Shown: positions 26,749-37,014, numbered from the stretch's first letter. The stretch: DNA of 64,000 nt from Hellea sp965224755 (GCA_965224755.1 OZ245061.1:2542001-2606000); one strand, 5' to 3'. Program-made: numbers and translations. Notes: generated from the letters alone by a model not told the origin.

Positions 26749-28005
26749 ATGTCTAAAACACCAGTCTTGCGCCTATCGGTCCTCAGTGCGATCTCCGCTA
26801 TAATTCTTGCCGCCTGCGCAGTAGCGCCGCAGATGACCGATGCTGAAATGGAAATGACCCAGACCTTAACGGGGTCTAAGTTTCAACCTGCAACCCGCAT
26901 GATGCGCGATAGTATTGAAACGCAAGAACTCTTTGCTCAAGCGGCATTCTGGTCACATGAATATGAACTTAACCCCGGCGATCTTGAGAGCGCGATTAAA
27001 CTCTCTGCCGCCGTGCGCAAACTCGGCAATGCCAATCGCGCCGTTGAAATCGCCCAGACAACGCGGGCGCTCTATCCGCGCGATCCTTATCTGACGGCGG
27101 AATATGCAGCAGGACTGATTGCCGCAGAACGCGCCTTAGAAGCCATAACTCCACTCGATGAAGCGTTGCGCTATGCCCCCGGTTTGGCCCGACTTTGGTC
27201 TTTGAAAGGGGCCGCGCTGGATCAGCAGGAAGATTATGATCTGGCCCGCAAATATTATGCCCGGGCGCTGGAAATCACGCCTAACGATCCGAATGTCATG
27301 ACTAATGTCGGTCTTAGTTTTGCGCTATCCGGCGATCCGCAAACTGCAGAGGGCTGGCTCCGCCGCGCAGTCTCAATACCCGGAGCAAGTCAGGCTATAC
27401 GCCAAAACCTGGCCTTGGTGTTGCAATTACAAGGGAAAAACGAGGAAGCCGAAAAATATATGGGACGGGCCCAACACGCCAAATTGCAGTCAGTTCCCCC
27501 GCTTCGGCAAGCTTCGCCGATGAAAGGCGCGCACAATTCTTCGGCGCCGCCAAGCTATCCACCGCAATCCTATCAACCCAGAGCGCTCGCTCAGCCTTCA
27601 AATCGGCCGCAAGCCAACCTCGCGACGCCGGCTACAAAAATAATAAGTTCTGGTCAGAGAAATTTTCGCTCTGCATCTGATGCCGCGCGCGCCGCAGCCC
27701 GGTCAACGCACCCCAAACGCATAGTCACCCCCGCCGCGGAACGGACAGATGAACAGACCGCTGTTTTAAACCAGATAGCCGGACGGCTGGGCCCGAAATC
27801 GAGCCAAGCAAATATGGGCCAACATATGCCACAGCGAAGGCCGCAAGCCATGCCTCAGGGGCAACCCATACCGCCTCAACACAAAGCAAATACAGGTTTT
27901 TATCCGGCGCCGCCTTGGGTAGCACAGCAAACTTATCCTCCATTGGCAGGAGGCGCGCTGGCAAACGCCCCACAACACAGGCAACCCGCTCGGGCACGCC
28001 GCTAA
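26749..28005 (+). CDS. tadD: TadD-like TPR lipoprotein
   Basis: 418 residues. Lipobox LAACAV at about residues 20-25 after a signal sequence. TPR repeats run from about 70 to 240 (LARLWSLKGAALDQQEDYDLARKYYARALEITPNDP), as in TadD, which is needed for Tad pilus assembly. The last 165 residues are a Pro/Gln-rich low-complexity tail (PPSYPPQSYQPRALAQPS), longer than in typical TadD. Convergent with tadC, closing the tad locus. Confidence 0.85.
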   Translation: MSKTPVLRLSVLSAISAIILAACAVAPQMTDAEMEMTQTLTGSKFQPATRMMRDSIETQELFAQAAFWSHEYELNPGDLESAIKLSAAVRKLGNANRAVEIAQTTRALYPRDPYLTAEYAAGLIAAERALEAITPLDEALRYAPGLARLWSLKGAALDQQEDYDLARKYYARALEITPNDPNVMTNVGLSFALSGDPQTAEGWLRRAVSIPGASQAIRQNLALVLQLQGKNEEAEKYMGRAQHAKLQSVPPLRQASPMKGAHNSSAPPSYPPQSYQPRALAQPSNRPQANLATPATKIISSGQRNFRSASDAARAAARSTHPKRIVTPAAERTDEQTAVLNQIAGRLGPKSSQANMGQHMPQRRPQAMPQGQPIPPQHKANTGFYPAPPWVAQQTYPPLAGGALANAPQHRQPARARR

Positions 28006-28033
28006 GACTTTAATAATAAGGTTGGAATCATAC

Positions 28034-28058
28034 GGGATGTCGTTTTGGCATCCCTTTT
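28034..28058. terminator. Terminator between tadD-like gene and tadC
   Basis: Stem GGGATG/CATCCC (28034-28039 with 28049-28054) followed by TTTTATT on the plus strand. A short stem, so moderate support. Confidence 0.5.
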
Positions 28059-28066
28059 ATTATGAT

Positions 28067-29029
28067 TTAAGAGAGCGCTGTACCGACCCGCATCACCGCA
28101 GGTGTCAGGATAACGATAAACAGAACCGGCAGGAAGAACAGGATCATCGGCACGGTGAGTTTTGCCGGAAGCGAAGCCGCCTTTTTTTCAGCCTGCAAGA
28201 CACGCATTTGGCGGTTTTCATGTGCCATTGTCCGAAGTGTATCGCCTAATGGCGTGCCGTAGCGCTCAGCTTGAATAAGCGCCGTCGCGACAGCGCGAAT
28301 GCCAATATGATTATTTCGGCGAGCTAAATTTTCATAAGCCATGCGCCGACTGGTCAGAAACGAAAGCTCTGCTGTTGTCAGTGAAAACTCTTCAGCCATT
28401 TCAACGGAAGTATCGGCCATTTCCTGGGCCACACGCCCAAAAGCAAGCTCGACGGACATGCCGGATTCAACACAAATCAAAAGCAAATCCAGCGCATCAG
28501 GGAAAACCGGAACAATCTGGGCCAATCGCTTGCCCGCGACATTTTTGACATAGATGCCGGGGAGGTAATAGCCAAAGGCTGTCAACCCTACAGTCATGGC
28601 AACACGTTGCATCATCTTCCAATCGGGAACATTCAGCCCGACAAGGACTATAAGACCGAGAACTAGTCCGGCAATAGGAAGCGCCAAACGGAAAATATAA
28701 AAAGTATATATGGGTCTTTGCCCGCGCATACCGGCTTGTGCCAATTTATCTTTCAAATCCGAAGCTTCCAGCACTTTATCGAGGCTGAATTTATCAACCA
28801 TGTCTTTAACAAAGCCCTTGTTTTCCGTCCGAAGGCCTGCGTCTTGGGTTAGCTGATTCATACGCTCCTTGCGCATGCCTTCCCGAGCCGTAGCCACGGA
28901 CTCCATGCGTTTTTTAAGCTTGTCGCCTTCAAGGATAGGACTTAGGATCGTATAGAGTGTCGCGACAACCAAAAGCGTGACAACAATATAAGCCGCGTTT
29001 TGGAATAATGCGATTGATTCAGCACCCAT
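28067..29029 (-). CDS. tadC: Tad pilus inner membrane protein TadC
   Basis: 320 residues. T2SSF domain about 160-285 (FPDALDLLLICVESGMSVELAFGRVAQEM) with membrane helices at the N-end, mid-protein and C-end. With TadB it makes the inner membrane platform of the Flp pilus machine. Last gene of the minus-strand cluster, nine bases after tadB. Confidence 0.93.
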   Translation of the reverse strand: MGAESIALFQNAAYIVVTLLVVATLYTILSPILEGDKLKKRMESVATAREGMRKERMNQLTQDAGLRTENKGFVKDMVDKFSLDKVLEASDLKDKLAQAGMRGQRPIYTFYIFRLALPIAGLVLGLIVLVGLNVPDWKMMQRVAMTVGLTAFGYYLPGIYVKNVAGKRLAQIVPVFPDALDLLLICVESGMSVELAFGRVAQEMADTSVEMAEEFSLTTAELSFLTSRRMAYENLARRNNHIGIRAVATALIQAERYGTPLGDTLRTMAHENRQMRVLQAEKKAASLPAKLTVPMILFFLPVLFIVILTPAVMRVGTALS

Positions 29030-29038
29030 ATCGGCCTC

Positions 29039-30025
29039 CTAGAACTTAAAGTTAATCATTTTACGCATCATCAGCGTCCCCAGAACCATCATTCCGGCCC
29101 CGATCATCATATTTCGATGCCCGGTTGGCGTCGTATAAAGTTCAGACATATATTCCGGCGAGGCGAGCGTGACGAGCAACATCACAACGATCGGCAGAGC
29201 ACCAATGATTATTGCTGACATTTTGGCTTCGGCAGAAAGGGCTTTTATTTTTTCGCGTAGAAGTTTCCTGCCGCGCAATACGCCGGCCAAATTTGCAAGA
29301 CTTTCGCCGAGATTACCACCTGTTGTTTTTTGAATATTTAAAACGGTAGAAAAGAAATTAACTTCTGAAATCGGCATCCGTTCATACATCTGTTCCAGAC
29401 AGACCTCTATGGGAATACCTAAACCTTCTCCTTCAACAACTCGGCGAAATTCTGTTCCCAAAGGATCAGGGGATTCATGCGCAATAATTTTTAGACAATC
29501 ACCAAGCGGAAGCCCGGTGCGCACACCACGAACAATAATATCCATCGCATCTGCGAAATGCATAGTGAATTTCTTCTGGCGCCGACCAATAGACCAGTTC
29601 AGAATAAAACGGGGAATACCAAATCCGACACCAACAGCTAGCCCTAGGCAAAATAACGGATTAAGGCCCAAAATGAAAGGAAGCCCGCCTGCGACCACTG
29701 CTAATATTATGGATATTATGATAAATGTTTGCGTCTTCATTGACCAATCGGCCTGAATAAGACGCGCCGGTAAGGATTTGGTTTTTTTCTTTTTCTGTTT
29801 CTGGCGCTCTTCGATTTTGCCAAGCGAATCTTCGATTTGCTTGCGCCGACTGCCTTGATCTTCGACCTTGAGTTTCGAAATTAATTTTCCCCCGACCGAG
29901 GTTTTTCCGGACATCGCCCGGATACGGGCATTGCCTTTGGACGACCCCCCGCCGCCCATAAACATCAGGCCGAGGCAGAGTATTCCGCCTGCTGCCGCAA
30001 GTGCTATGAGTGTATTGGGTTCCAC
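29039..30025 (-). CDS. tadB: Tad pilus inner membrane protein TadB
   Basis: 328 residues. N-terminal helix, a basic linker (KRKQIEDSLGKIEERQKQKKKK type), two helices near 100-140, T2SSF domain MHFADAMDIIVRGVRTGLPLGDCLKIIA and two C-terminal helices. Partner of TadC. Three bases downstream of cpaF. Confidence 0.94.
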   Translation of the reverse strand: MEPNTLIALAAAGGILCLGLMFMGGGGSSKGNARIRAMSGKTSVGGKLISKLKVEDQGSRRKQIEDSLGKIEERQKQKKKKTKSLPARLIQADWSMKTQTFIIISIILAVVAGGLPFILGLNPLFCLGLAVGVGFGIPRFILNWSIGRRQKKFTMHFADAMDIIVRGVRTGLPLGDCLKIIAHESPDPLGTEFRRVVEGEGLGIPIEVCLEQMYERMPISEVNFFSTVLNIQKTTGGNLGESLANLAGVLRGRKLLREKIKALSAEAKMSAIIIGALPIVVMLLVTLASPEYMSELYTTPTGHRNMMIGAGMMVLGTLMMRKMINFKF

Positions 30026-30028
30026 GGC

Positions 30029-31444
30029 CTAACTACCTGCCGCATCCAGAGCTTCGGCCAAATCCTTCTCAAGATTGAAATACCGCGCACGATCCCAAAA
30101 GGCCGGGCGGGCAATGCCTGTTGATTTATGCTCGCCAATGATATTGCCCTGCGCATCTTCGCCGTCCATCTCGTAAACGAGCAAATCCTGCGTCACAATA
30201 ACATCGCCTTCCATCCCGATAACTTCGGTGATTTTGGTGATACGGCGCGAGCCATCGCGCAATCGTGCAGCCTGCACAATAACATCAACTGAGCCCACAA
30301 TCATTTCGCGGATGGTTTTGGCAGGTAACGAGAAACCGCCCATTGTAATCATAGATTCAAGACGGGAGAGAGCTTCTCGCGGGGAGTTAGCATGGAGCGT
30401 TCCCATTGAGCCATCATGGCCTGTATTCATAGCCTGTAAGAGATCAAACGCTTCGGGGCCCCGCACCTCGCCCACGATAATCCGCTCGGGGCGCATCCGT
30501 AGGCAATTTTTTACGAGATCCGCCATAGTAATCTTGCCCTTACCCTCAAGATTGGGCGGGCGTGTTTCAAGACGCACAACATGGGGCTGCTGAAGCTGTA
30601 GTTCTGCCGCATCTTCGCAGGTAATAATCCGCTCATCAGGATGAATAAATCCGGTCAGGCAATTCAGCAGGGTGGTCTTGCCAGAACCGGTACCGCCGGA
30701 AATGACAATATTACACTGGCAAGCCCCGATGATTTCCAAAACTTTTGCCCCGGCCGGTGAAATCGACCCGAAATCCACCAGATCGGAAAGCAGGAGCTTG
30801 TCCTTTTTAAACTTCCGTATAGTGAGCGCCGGCCCATCAATTGAAAGCGGCGGCGCAATCACATTTACCCGCGAGCCGTCAAGCAAACGCGCATCACAAA
30901 TTGGACTGGCCTCATCAACACGGCGACCGACTTGAGAGACGATGCGCTGGCAAATATTCATAAGTTGTTGATTGTCACGGAAACGAATATTCGTCTTCTG
31001 CATCTTGCCATTGGTTTCAATGAAAACATGTTTAGCGCCATTGACCATGATATCGGCAATATCATCACGCATCAATAAAGGCTCTAAGGGCCCATACCCC
31101 AGAATATCGTCGCAGATTTCTGTAATTAATTGATTTTGCTCTGCCACCGAAAGGCGAACATTGCGAATGGCGATAATTTCGTCAACAATGGTACGGATTT
31201 CTTCTCGGGCTTTATCCGGCTGCATGCCCGCCAGAGCGGAGACATCAATAGTTTCGAAAAGCGCGTTAAAAATCGTCGCTTTGGTTTCGTAATATTCTTC
31301 AGAAGGTTCAGTCCGACCCGCATTGCCAGGAGCTTGCGTCGCCTGCATAGACGCGGCCTCAGCCTCAACAGGTTTGGGCGGTTCCACAGCCGCACTTGGC
31401 GGCGCCTTTAGCGCCGCACTTGTTTCGGAACGTTTACCAAACAT
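30029..31444 (-). CDS. cpaF: Tad pilus assembly ATPase CpaF (TadA)
   Basis: 471 residues. PilT/VirB11-type ATPase with Walker A ISGGTGSGKTTLLN, Asp box ITCEDAAELQL, Walker B RIIVGEVRGPEAFDLLQAMNTGHDG and the His box MGTLHANSPREAL. Drives both assembly and retraction in Tad systems. The first 60 residues are a Pro/Ala linker. Six bases separate it from cpaE. Confidence 0.97.
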   Translation of the reverse strand: MFGKRSETSAALKAPPSAAVEPPKPVEAEAASMQATQAPGNAGRTEPSEEYYETKATIFNALFETIDVSALAGMQPDKAREEIRTIVDEIIAIRNVRLSVAEQNQLITEICDDILGYGPLEPLLMRDDIADIMVNGAKHVFIETNGKMQKTNIRFRDNQQLMNICQRIVSQVGRRVDEASPICDARLLDGSRVNVIAPPLSIDGPALTIRKFKKDKLLLSDLVDFGSISPAGAKVLEIIGACQCNIVISGGTGSGKTTLLNCLTGFIHPDERIITCEDAAELQLQQPHVVRLETRPPNLEGKGKITMADLVKNCLRMRPERIIVGEVRGPEAFDLLQAMNTGHDGSMGTLHANSPREALSRLESMITMGGFSLPAKTIREMIVGSVDVIVQAARLRDGSRRITKITEVIGMEGDVIVTQDLLVYEMDGEDAQGNIIGEHKSTGIARPAFWDRARYFNLEKDLAEALDAAGS

Positions 31445-31450
31445 ACCTGC

Positions 31451-33025
31451 CTACTTCCCTTTTTTCCTAAAGGAGAATAACGACTTTCCGCCCTCTGCCC
31501 CTGATCCATCATTGCCACCCTTTTTAAACTTGCGGGCCATGGTTTTTTTGCTGGAGGTGCCAATGGGATCGCCAAATTTCCCTGTTTTAAGGCGCTGGGC
31601 GATATACATCATTCCGTTAACCGCCTGTCCGGCTGATTTAACATCTGTCAGCATCTTGCCTTCAGTGGCAGCCTCAAAGAAGCTGTCGGGATCAAAACCC
31701 AATACCAAGGCAGGTTCTAAATTTACCGCTGCGGCAAAGTCTTTGACCGAAATTTCAGAATTTTTACTCATCCCGGTTTTATTCAGAATCAGAATTGGAT
31801 CTGCATCATTTGGGCGTTGCGCTTTAAGAAAATCAATCAGGTTTTTTGTATTTCGCAAATTGGCCAGATCGGGCGTGGCTGTGATAACAACATCATCCGT
31901 ATTGGTCAGAATATTTGTTGTCCAATCCGTCCAAAAATGCGGCATATCCAAAATTGTTAAAGGGCTGATACCGCGCACCCCATTAACAACGGCTTCATAG
32001 GCTTCTGAGCTCATAATCGGCTTTTGGTTCAAAGAACCAGCTGTCGGTAGGATAGACAGTTTTGCCGTGTGGCGGATCATAATCCGGTCAAGTAAAGTCT
32101 CGTCCAAACGATCCGGCTCGGCAAGCGCTTCTTCCAAGCCCTGACTGCTATCATAAGCAAAATCCAACCCCGTTGTTCCCCAAGAGGCGTCCAGATCTAC
32201 GAGCGCAGTTTCTTGCTCTATTTTTTCGGACAAGCACCACGCAATATTATGCGCAAGCGTCGAGGATCCAACGCCGCCCTTGGCTCCAAAAAATGCAGCA
32301 ACACGTCCGATAAAGGGTTTATCAGGGTCAGAATAGAGTTCAGACATAGATCGTATTAGATTTATGGGATGAAAAGGCGGAACAATATAATCACTCACGC
32401 CTTTTTCCATAAGCTTGCGATAAAGCCGAATATCATTGACGGCACCAATCATCATCACTTTCGTCCCGGCATCGCAAACAGAGGCTAATTGCTCAAGCTG
32501 TGCAAACAGTTCCGGGCCCCGCATGCCGGATTCAATAAGAATTAGGCTCGGCGTATTTTCCTTGTGATAATATTCAATCGCCGCCGAAAGGCCGCCCATA
32601 TAAATTTTAACATTTGTCCGCTTCATCCGCCAATCACGGGTGGTTTCATTGATAATACCTGCTGTTTCCTGACGGTCACAAAAGGCATTAATTGAGATTG
32701 TCGGAAGCGCCTTCTCGCCGCCCTCATGCGCTAACTCAACTTCGTCCTGCCTTAATATCTGAATAGGCTGAACAGCAACATTAGCTATAGGCGCAGCCTG
32801 TATTTGCGGCATGGGCGGCATTGGCATTGGCGCAGGCGGTATTTGCGCAGGAGTCAGTGTCGGCTGGGCCATCGGCATGGCTTGAGGCTGCGGGGCGGCC
32901 TGTTGCAAAGATGACATTGGGCTCGGCAGAGCTTGAGGCTGCGGGGCGGCCATTTGAGGCATCGCTTGAGGCGGTCCCGGAACAGGAGAGCTGAGTTGAG
33001 ATGGTGTCTGTGTCATAGCGTTCAT
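31451..33025 (-). CDS. cpaE: Tad pilus localisation protein CpaE (TadZ)
   Basis: 524 residues. A long Pro/Gln/Met-rich N-terminal region (about 1-90), a receiver-like domain (about 110-235) and a ParA/MinD-type ATPase with the deviant Walker A FGAKGGVGSSTLAHN (about 255). CpaE places the pilus machine at a cell pole in Caulobacter. The N-terminal low-complexity part is longer than usual. Confidence 0.95.
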   Translation of the reverse strand: MNAMTQTPSQLSSPVPGPPQAMPQMAAPQPQALPSPMSSLQQAAPQPQAMPMAQPTLTPAQIPPAPMPMPPMPQIQAAPIANVAVQPIQILRQDEVELAHEGGEKALPTISINAFCDRQETAGIINETTRDWRMKRTNVKIYMGGLSAAIEYYHKENTPSLILIESGMRGPELFAQLEQLASVCDAGTKVMMIGAVNDIRLYRKLMEKGVSDYIVPPFHPINLIRSMSELYSDPDKPFIGRVAAFFGAKGGVGSSTLAHNIAWCLSEKIEQETALVDLDASWGTTGLDFAYDSSQGLEEALAEPDRLDETLLDRIMIRHTAKLSILPTAGSLNQKPIMSSEAYEAVVNGVRGISPLTILDMPHFWTDWTTNILTNTDDVVITATPDLANLRNTKNLIDFLKAQRPNDADPILILNKTGMSKNSEISVKDFAAAVNLEPALVLGFDPDSFFEAATEGKMLTDVKSAGQAVNGMMYIAQRLKTGKFGDPIGTSSKKTMARKFKKGGNDGSGAEGGKSLFSFRKKGK

Positions 33026-33051
33026 CCGCTTGTGTCCGTGATAAATTGAAG

Positions 33052-33723
33052 TTACTTGTCGTCTACGGAAACTTCCTGCCTGTCAGGATGATCCGAAGCC
33101 GGGTTTTCACCCTTGATGTATTTGTCGTAAATTGTTTGCCTGCGCTGAGAGTCTGGCGGGCCCATTGAATAAGGGGCAATAAGTTGACGCGGGTCGTCAA
33201 TCATGGCCGCCAAATTGGCCGATTGGAAACATCCAAACCCATCATATGGTTCATTCATATGGGTAGAATTTAGATTTCCCAGATGTCGGCAATCTTGTGG
33301 AATCGTCTTTAATGTTCTGTAGGACACAATCACAGGTGCCGGAGCGCCGTAAGCTGATTGATATTCACCCGTTTGCACGGCTGCGCTCGCCAAACCCAGG
33401 CGAGAAAGGTTTTGGCGAATGATATTTTGAGCCTGTTGCACCCCAAGGCCTGACGCCGAATTGCTCGGTATATTAATGTAAACAGGCCCGTCGCCGCGCT
33501 GACCATAATTTTGAAGAAATTGTGAAACAGCGACCTGGTCCCGAGCGGAAAGCTCTAGCCCGTTGGAGCGTGTATAAAGTTCCAAACGCTCAATCGATTC
33601 GGCGACCTGGATACTATTCCTAAATATTGTCGGCGAGCGTAGAGGCGCTGAAGATGAACACCCCGCCAAGCTTATGCCTAAGACACTTAATAAAATGCTG
33701 GTTTTGAAAATTTTCATATCCAC
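33052..33723 (-). CDS. cpaD: Tad pilus assembly lipoprotein CpaD
   Basis: 223 residues, lipobox LAGCSSS at about residue 22. The CpaD domain includes YTRSNGLELSARDQVAVSQFLQNYG and PQDCRHLGNLNSTHMNEPYDGFGCFQSANLAAMI. Periplasmic/outer membrane partner of the CpaC secretin. Three bases after cpaC. Confidence 0.93.
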   Translation of the reverse strand: MDMKIFKTSILLSVLGISLAGCSSSAPLRSPTIFRNSIQVAESIERLELYTRSNGLELSARDQVAVSQFLQNYGQRGDGPVYINIPSNSASGLGVQQAQNIIRQNLSRLGLASAAVQTGEYQSAYGAPAPVIVSYRTLKTIPQDCRHLGNLNSTHMNEPYDGFGCFQSANLAAMIDDPRQLIAPYSMGPPDSQRRQTIYDKYIKGENPASDHPDRQEVSVDDK

Positions 33724-33726
33724 CCC

Positions 33727-35205
33727 CTAATCTACCACATGACCAAACGGGCCGCTTAGCGCCCCTGATGAAATTTTTGGCTGGCCATTGGCCGCGTAAA
33801 CTTTGTTAATACGTCCTAAAAATGCGTTCTCGGTGTCAGAGGCATCAACAAAACCATCAAGCGGTGTTTGCAACTTGTCCGGATGTGTTGGGTCAACCAA
33901 ATAAGGCGTCACCATAATAACCAGTTCCGTTTGTGTATTCAGATCATCACGGTTTCTGAAGAGGGCGCCCAGGCCCGGTATATCTTTTAGCCCCGGCGTG
34001 CCATCGGAAGATTGGCGACTTTCCTCGCGTATAAGGCCCGCAATGACAATGCTTGCGCCCGCAGGAAGCTCGACAACGGAATTGGCGCGACGCACCCGCA
34101 GCCCAAGAATATCAGAATTACCACCGCCGGTCTCAAACGCGCCTTCTGTGGTTGGCTCCGAGACCTCAGTTGAAATATTAAGGACAATACGTCCTTCGCT
34201 TAATACCACGGGCGTAAAGCCGAGCGAAACCCCGAAAGGCTTGAATTCAAACTCTCTTTGCAAACGACCTTGTTGATCAAAAAACACACCTGTTAATAAT
34301 GGGAATTCACCGCCGGAGAGAAAATTGGCTGTTTCGCCCGAAATAGCTGTCAATGTCGGTTCCGCCAAAGTGCGGATAAGACCAACACGTTCCAAAGCCT
34401 GCAGGGTTCCGCCCAAACTCGACAGCGCCCCTCCGCCCGTATTTGCTAAGTTAAAAGAGCCGTCAAATCCTGAACCCGGATTCAGAGCCGTATTGCTGAG
34501 CAAGCTGACAGTCGAGTCACCGAGCTGACCGATTGTATTTAAGCTGATGCCCATTTGTTTGGTTACAGAGCGCTGCATCTCGACAATACGGACTTTCAGC
34601 ATGACTTGATCTTTGCCCAAAACAGACATCAGATTGACAATCTCGCCTGCCTCGCCCCCAGTTGTGGTTTCATCAAGCCACATATTGGCCAGCTTTTCGA
34701 CCTTGTTGGCCATGGCGGCATTTTTGATGGAGCCCGTCAGAAGAATATTGTTATTAAGCGCTTGGACTTCGATGTCGTCACTGGAAACATGCTGCGCAAT
34801 CAAAGCTTTTAAACCTGTAATATCCCGCTCGACGCGTATATCCAAATTCAACAATTCCTGCCCATCATGCCCGTAAAAATAAGCATTGGTTTGCCCCGGC
34901 GCTTTGCCAATCAGAACCGTTCTGTGTGATGTATGCACAATAGCTTCAACAATATCCGGATTGGAGACAATGACGTCCATCATTTCTTGCGGCAACTCGA
35001 CAACCGTCGATTTGGAATAAGGCAAAACGACGGAACGCGAGGTTGAGCTTTGTCCGGGAGTCTGAATGACTATCCCTTGATTAGCGCTCGATTGGATATG
35101 GCTGTAAGATCGTGTTCCGGCAGCGGCATCAGAGCTTAAAACACTCGATAATAAAACTGATGATGCCGCGCTCAGTAAAAGCGCTGGAATGAGTTTCAAC
35201 GACAT
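33727..35205 (-). CDS. cpaC: Tad pilus secretin CpaC (RcpA)
   Basis: 492 residues from ATG 35205, preceded by GGGGGCAG; the longer reading to 35244 runs inside cpaB. Signal peptide, then the pilus-assembly N-domain (VELPQEMMDVIVSNPDIVEAIVH), a BON-like segment and the secretin domain (LAEPTLTAISGETANFLSGGEFPLL; VVELPAGASIVIAGLIREE). Forms the outer membrane channel. The start lies one base before the cpaB stop, in overlapping arrangement. Confidence 0.96.
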   Translation of the reverse strand: MSLKLIPALLLSAASSVLLSSVLSSDAAAGTRSYSHIQSSANQGIVIQTPGQSSTSRSVVLPYSKSTVVELPQEMMDVIVSNPDIVEAIVHTSHRTVLIGKAPGQTNAYFYGHDGQELLNLDIRVERDITGLKALIAQHVSSDDIEVQALNNNILLTGSIKNAAMANKVEKLANMWLDETTTGGEAGEIVNLMSVLGKDQVMLKVRIVEMQRSVTKQMGISLNTIGQLGDSTVSLLSNTALNPGSGFDGSFNLANTGGGALSSLGGTLQALERVGLIRTLAEPTLTAISGETANFLSGGEFPLLTGVFFDQQGRLQREFEFKPFGVSLGFTPVVLSEGRIVLNISTEVSEPTTEGAFETGGGNSDILGLRVRRANSVVELPAGASIVIAGLIREESRQSSDGTPGLKDIPGLGALFRNRDDLNTQTELVIMVTPYLVDPTHPDKLQTPLDGFVDASDTENAFLGRINKVYAANGQPKISSGALSGPFGHVVD

Positions 35206-35206
35206 A

Positions 35207-36049
35207 TTACTGCCCCCTAATCGCAACTTGTTGCGGTTGCCCACCGCGGTACACTACTAATGTGGATTGCGTATCTTCTGTGTCTTTGATGAGAGTCGCT
35301 GTACTGCGCACTCTCGCACGGCTATTAATAATCCCGCGTAATGTCAGACTCAGATCGCCTTTGGCTACGGATTGTTGCAGCAGCTCGGCATCTTGCGGCG
35401 ACATTTCGAATGTTGCCGTTGATCCTATGACCGTTGCGCCTGATTTTTCTGAAGAAGAGAACGTCTGATCAATCGCCAAAACAAGCACATTTTCAAAGAT
35501 TGTGTCTGCAATAAAAATACGTTCGTTGGTTTGCGTCCCTGAAGAGCCTAGCCTGCTCTGCTGAATAGAGCGGGTCAAAATAACATCAACATGGTCTCCG
35601 GGCTGGATAAACCCGCCCGCCGCCGTATCAACCGAAATACGGGTTGTAACCGCGCGCATACCCGGCTTGAGCAAAGCCGCCATAACACCGGAATCGCCGA
35701 CTTTAACCAATTTATTCTCGCTAATAGGTTCGCCTTCAACGATCGGTGAACGAACAATAGCATTGTTGAGCTCAACCATAGCTTGGGGTCTTGTGTCATT
35801 TGAAATAAAGGCCGGCGTCAGTGCTTCTGCGGGCCACTTCTTCCATTTCAAGGCAGAATCTGTAATCCGTCCGCCTAATGGCAGGCTTTTTGCCGCCACA
35901 AGAACATCGACATATTCAACTTGTTGTATAATCGGGGCCGCGACCTCCGTTTTGACAGGCGCAGGCGTGCCCATCTTACGAACTTGCGTAAAGACAACGA
36001 TTGCGGCAAGTCCAAGTCCGGCTGCCAATATTATACGTTTTGTATCCAT
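35207..36049 (-). CDS. cpaB: Tad pilus assembly protein CpaB (RcpC)
   Basis: 280 residues. One N-terminal helix, then an SAF domain (VDVLVAAKSLPLGGRITDSALKWKKWP) and the RcpC domain (RISVDTAAGGFIQPGDHVDVILTR). Periplasmic partner of the secretin. First of the cpaB-tadC run; the 122-base gap before it (36050-36171) to cpaA is AT-rich. Confidence 0.95.
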   Translation of the reverse strand: MDTKRIILAAGLGLAAIVVFTQVRKMGTPAPVKTEVAAPIIQQVEYVDVLVAAKSLPLGGRITDSALKWKKWPAEALTPAFISNDTRPQAMVELNNAIVRSPIVEGEPISENKLVKVGDSGVMAALLKPGMRAVTTRISVDTAAGGFIQPGDHVDVILTRSIQQSRLGSSGTQTNERIFIADTIFENVLVLAIDQTFSSSEKSGATVIGSTATFEMSPQDAELLQQSVAKGDLSLTLRGIINSRARVRSTATLIKDTEDTQSTLVVYRGGQPQQVAIRGQ

Positions 36050-36171
36050 TATCCCCTCACAGAGTCGTTCATCTCGCCCAAATTAAGGGATGATTTGATA
36101 AAGCATGGTTAATTTCTAGAAATGAATAGCAAAAAAGTGTTAAATTTTGCCGTTAATAGAGTTTAAAGGCG

Positions 36172-36687
36172 CTAAAGCCCCCAAGCCGCTTTAAAAATCG
36201 CACTTTGCGGCAATGTCAGCAAAGCGCCAGCCGCCAAAGCCAGCCCATAAGGCATCTTTTTTTCGTCTTTGAACATCTGGTAAGCCCAACTTGAGGTCAA
36301 TACACTAACAGGCACAAATTTACGTCCAAGCAAAAGGAAAATAGCAAGGGCCGCGCCTATCAATGTTGTATAAAAAATATAGTATATCGTATCGGGCCAT
36401 TGCCACCATAAGGCCGTCGCAGCCATAAGCTTGGCATCACCACCGCCGAGCCACCCAAAAGCGAAAAAGGCAAAACCAGCTGCAAAAAAGGCCAAGCCCA
36501 CTAATAGATGTTCCCCCAATATTGGAAATCCTTGCCAGACAAAGGGTATCGTGAGGCAAAAGCCAGCAATCAAAGCCAAGCTGATCCAATTCGGGATCGT
36601 CATAGTGGTAGCGTCTTTATAGGCCGCCATAGCCATGCAGATTGAAAAAATGAGAAAAAGGAAAAATGCAATTATCATGTGGTTCAC
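36172..36687 (-). CDS. cpaA: Prepilin peptidase CpaA (TadV)
   Basis: 171 residues, A24A aspartic peptidase with six membrane segments. The two active Asp are in AAYKDATTMTIPNWISL (about residue 24) and FGWLGGGDAKLMAATALW (about 83; GGGD variant of GxGD). It cleaves the Flp pilin leader before ATAIEY. Lacks the N-methylation domain, as usual for TadV. Confidence 0.94.
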   Translation of the reverse strand: MNHMIIAFFLFLIFSICMAMAAYKDATTMTIPNWISLALIAGFCLTIPFVWQGFPILGEHLLVGLAFFAAGFAFFAFGWLGGGDAKLMAATALWWQWPDTIYYIFYTTLIGAALAIFLLLGRKFVPVSVLTSSWAYQMFKDEKKMPYGLALAAGALLTLPQSAIFKAAWGL

Positions 36688-36804
36688 CCAGCTTAATTTA
36701 AGCCAAGCTAAGACATTAATCTTAACGCAGTGTTTCCAGAAAAAATTATGAAGGATGAAATATCACACTTTATGCCTCACGCTAAAACCGTGAGTGCTGA
36801 AGAG

Positions 36805-37014
36805 CTATGACGTTAAAGCAGCGTCAATATCGCTATCTACACCTGTAAATAATGAGTTAATGGCAGTGCCAATAGCCGTAGCGCCAATAATTATACCAAC
36901 CGCAATAAGGCCCGCAAGTAGAGCGTATTCAATGGCGGTCGCGCCGGTTTCGTCGCCAAGGTAATTTAAAAATAATACTTTCATCATTTTGCCCGCCAAC
37001 TCAGAGGAAATCAT
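36805..37014 (-). CDS. Flp-type pilin, second copy
   Basis: 69 residues from 37014 (AAGGG before it; Met10/Met11 at about 36987/36984 are alternatives and would give the more usual leader length). Prepilin site DETG/ATAIEYALLAGLIAVG with Glu at +5, followed by one hydrophobic helix and a short Asp-rich tail. Processed by CpaA and assembled into the Flp pilus, or a minor pilin. 100 bases after the first pilin gene and its terminator. Confidence 0.9.
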   Translation of the reverse strand: MISSELAGKMMKVLFLNYLGDETGATAIEYALLAGLIAVGIIIGATAIGTAINSLFTGVDSDIDAALTS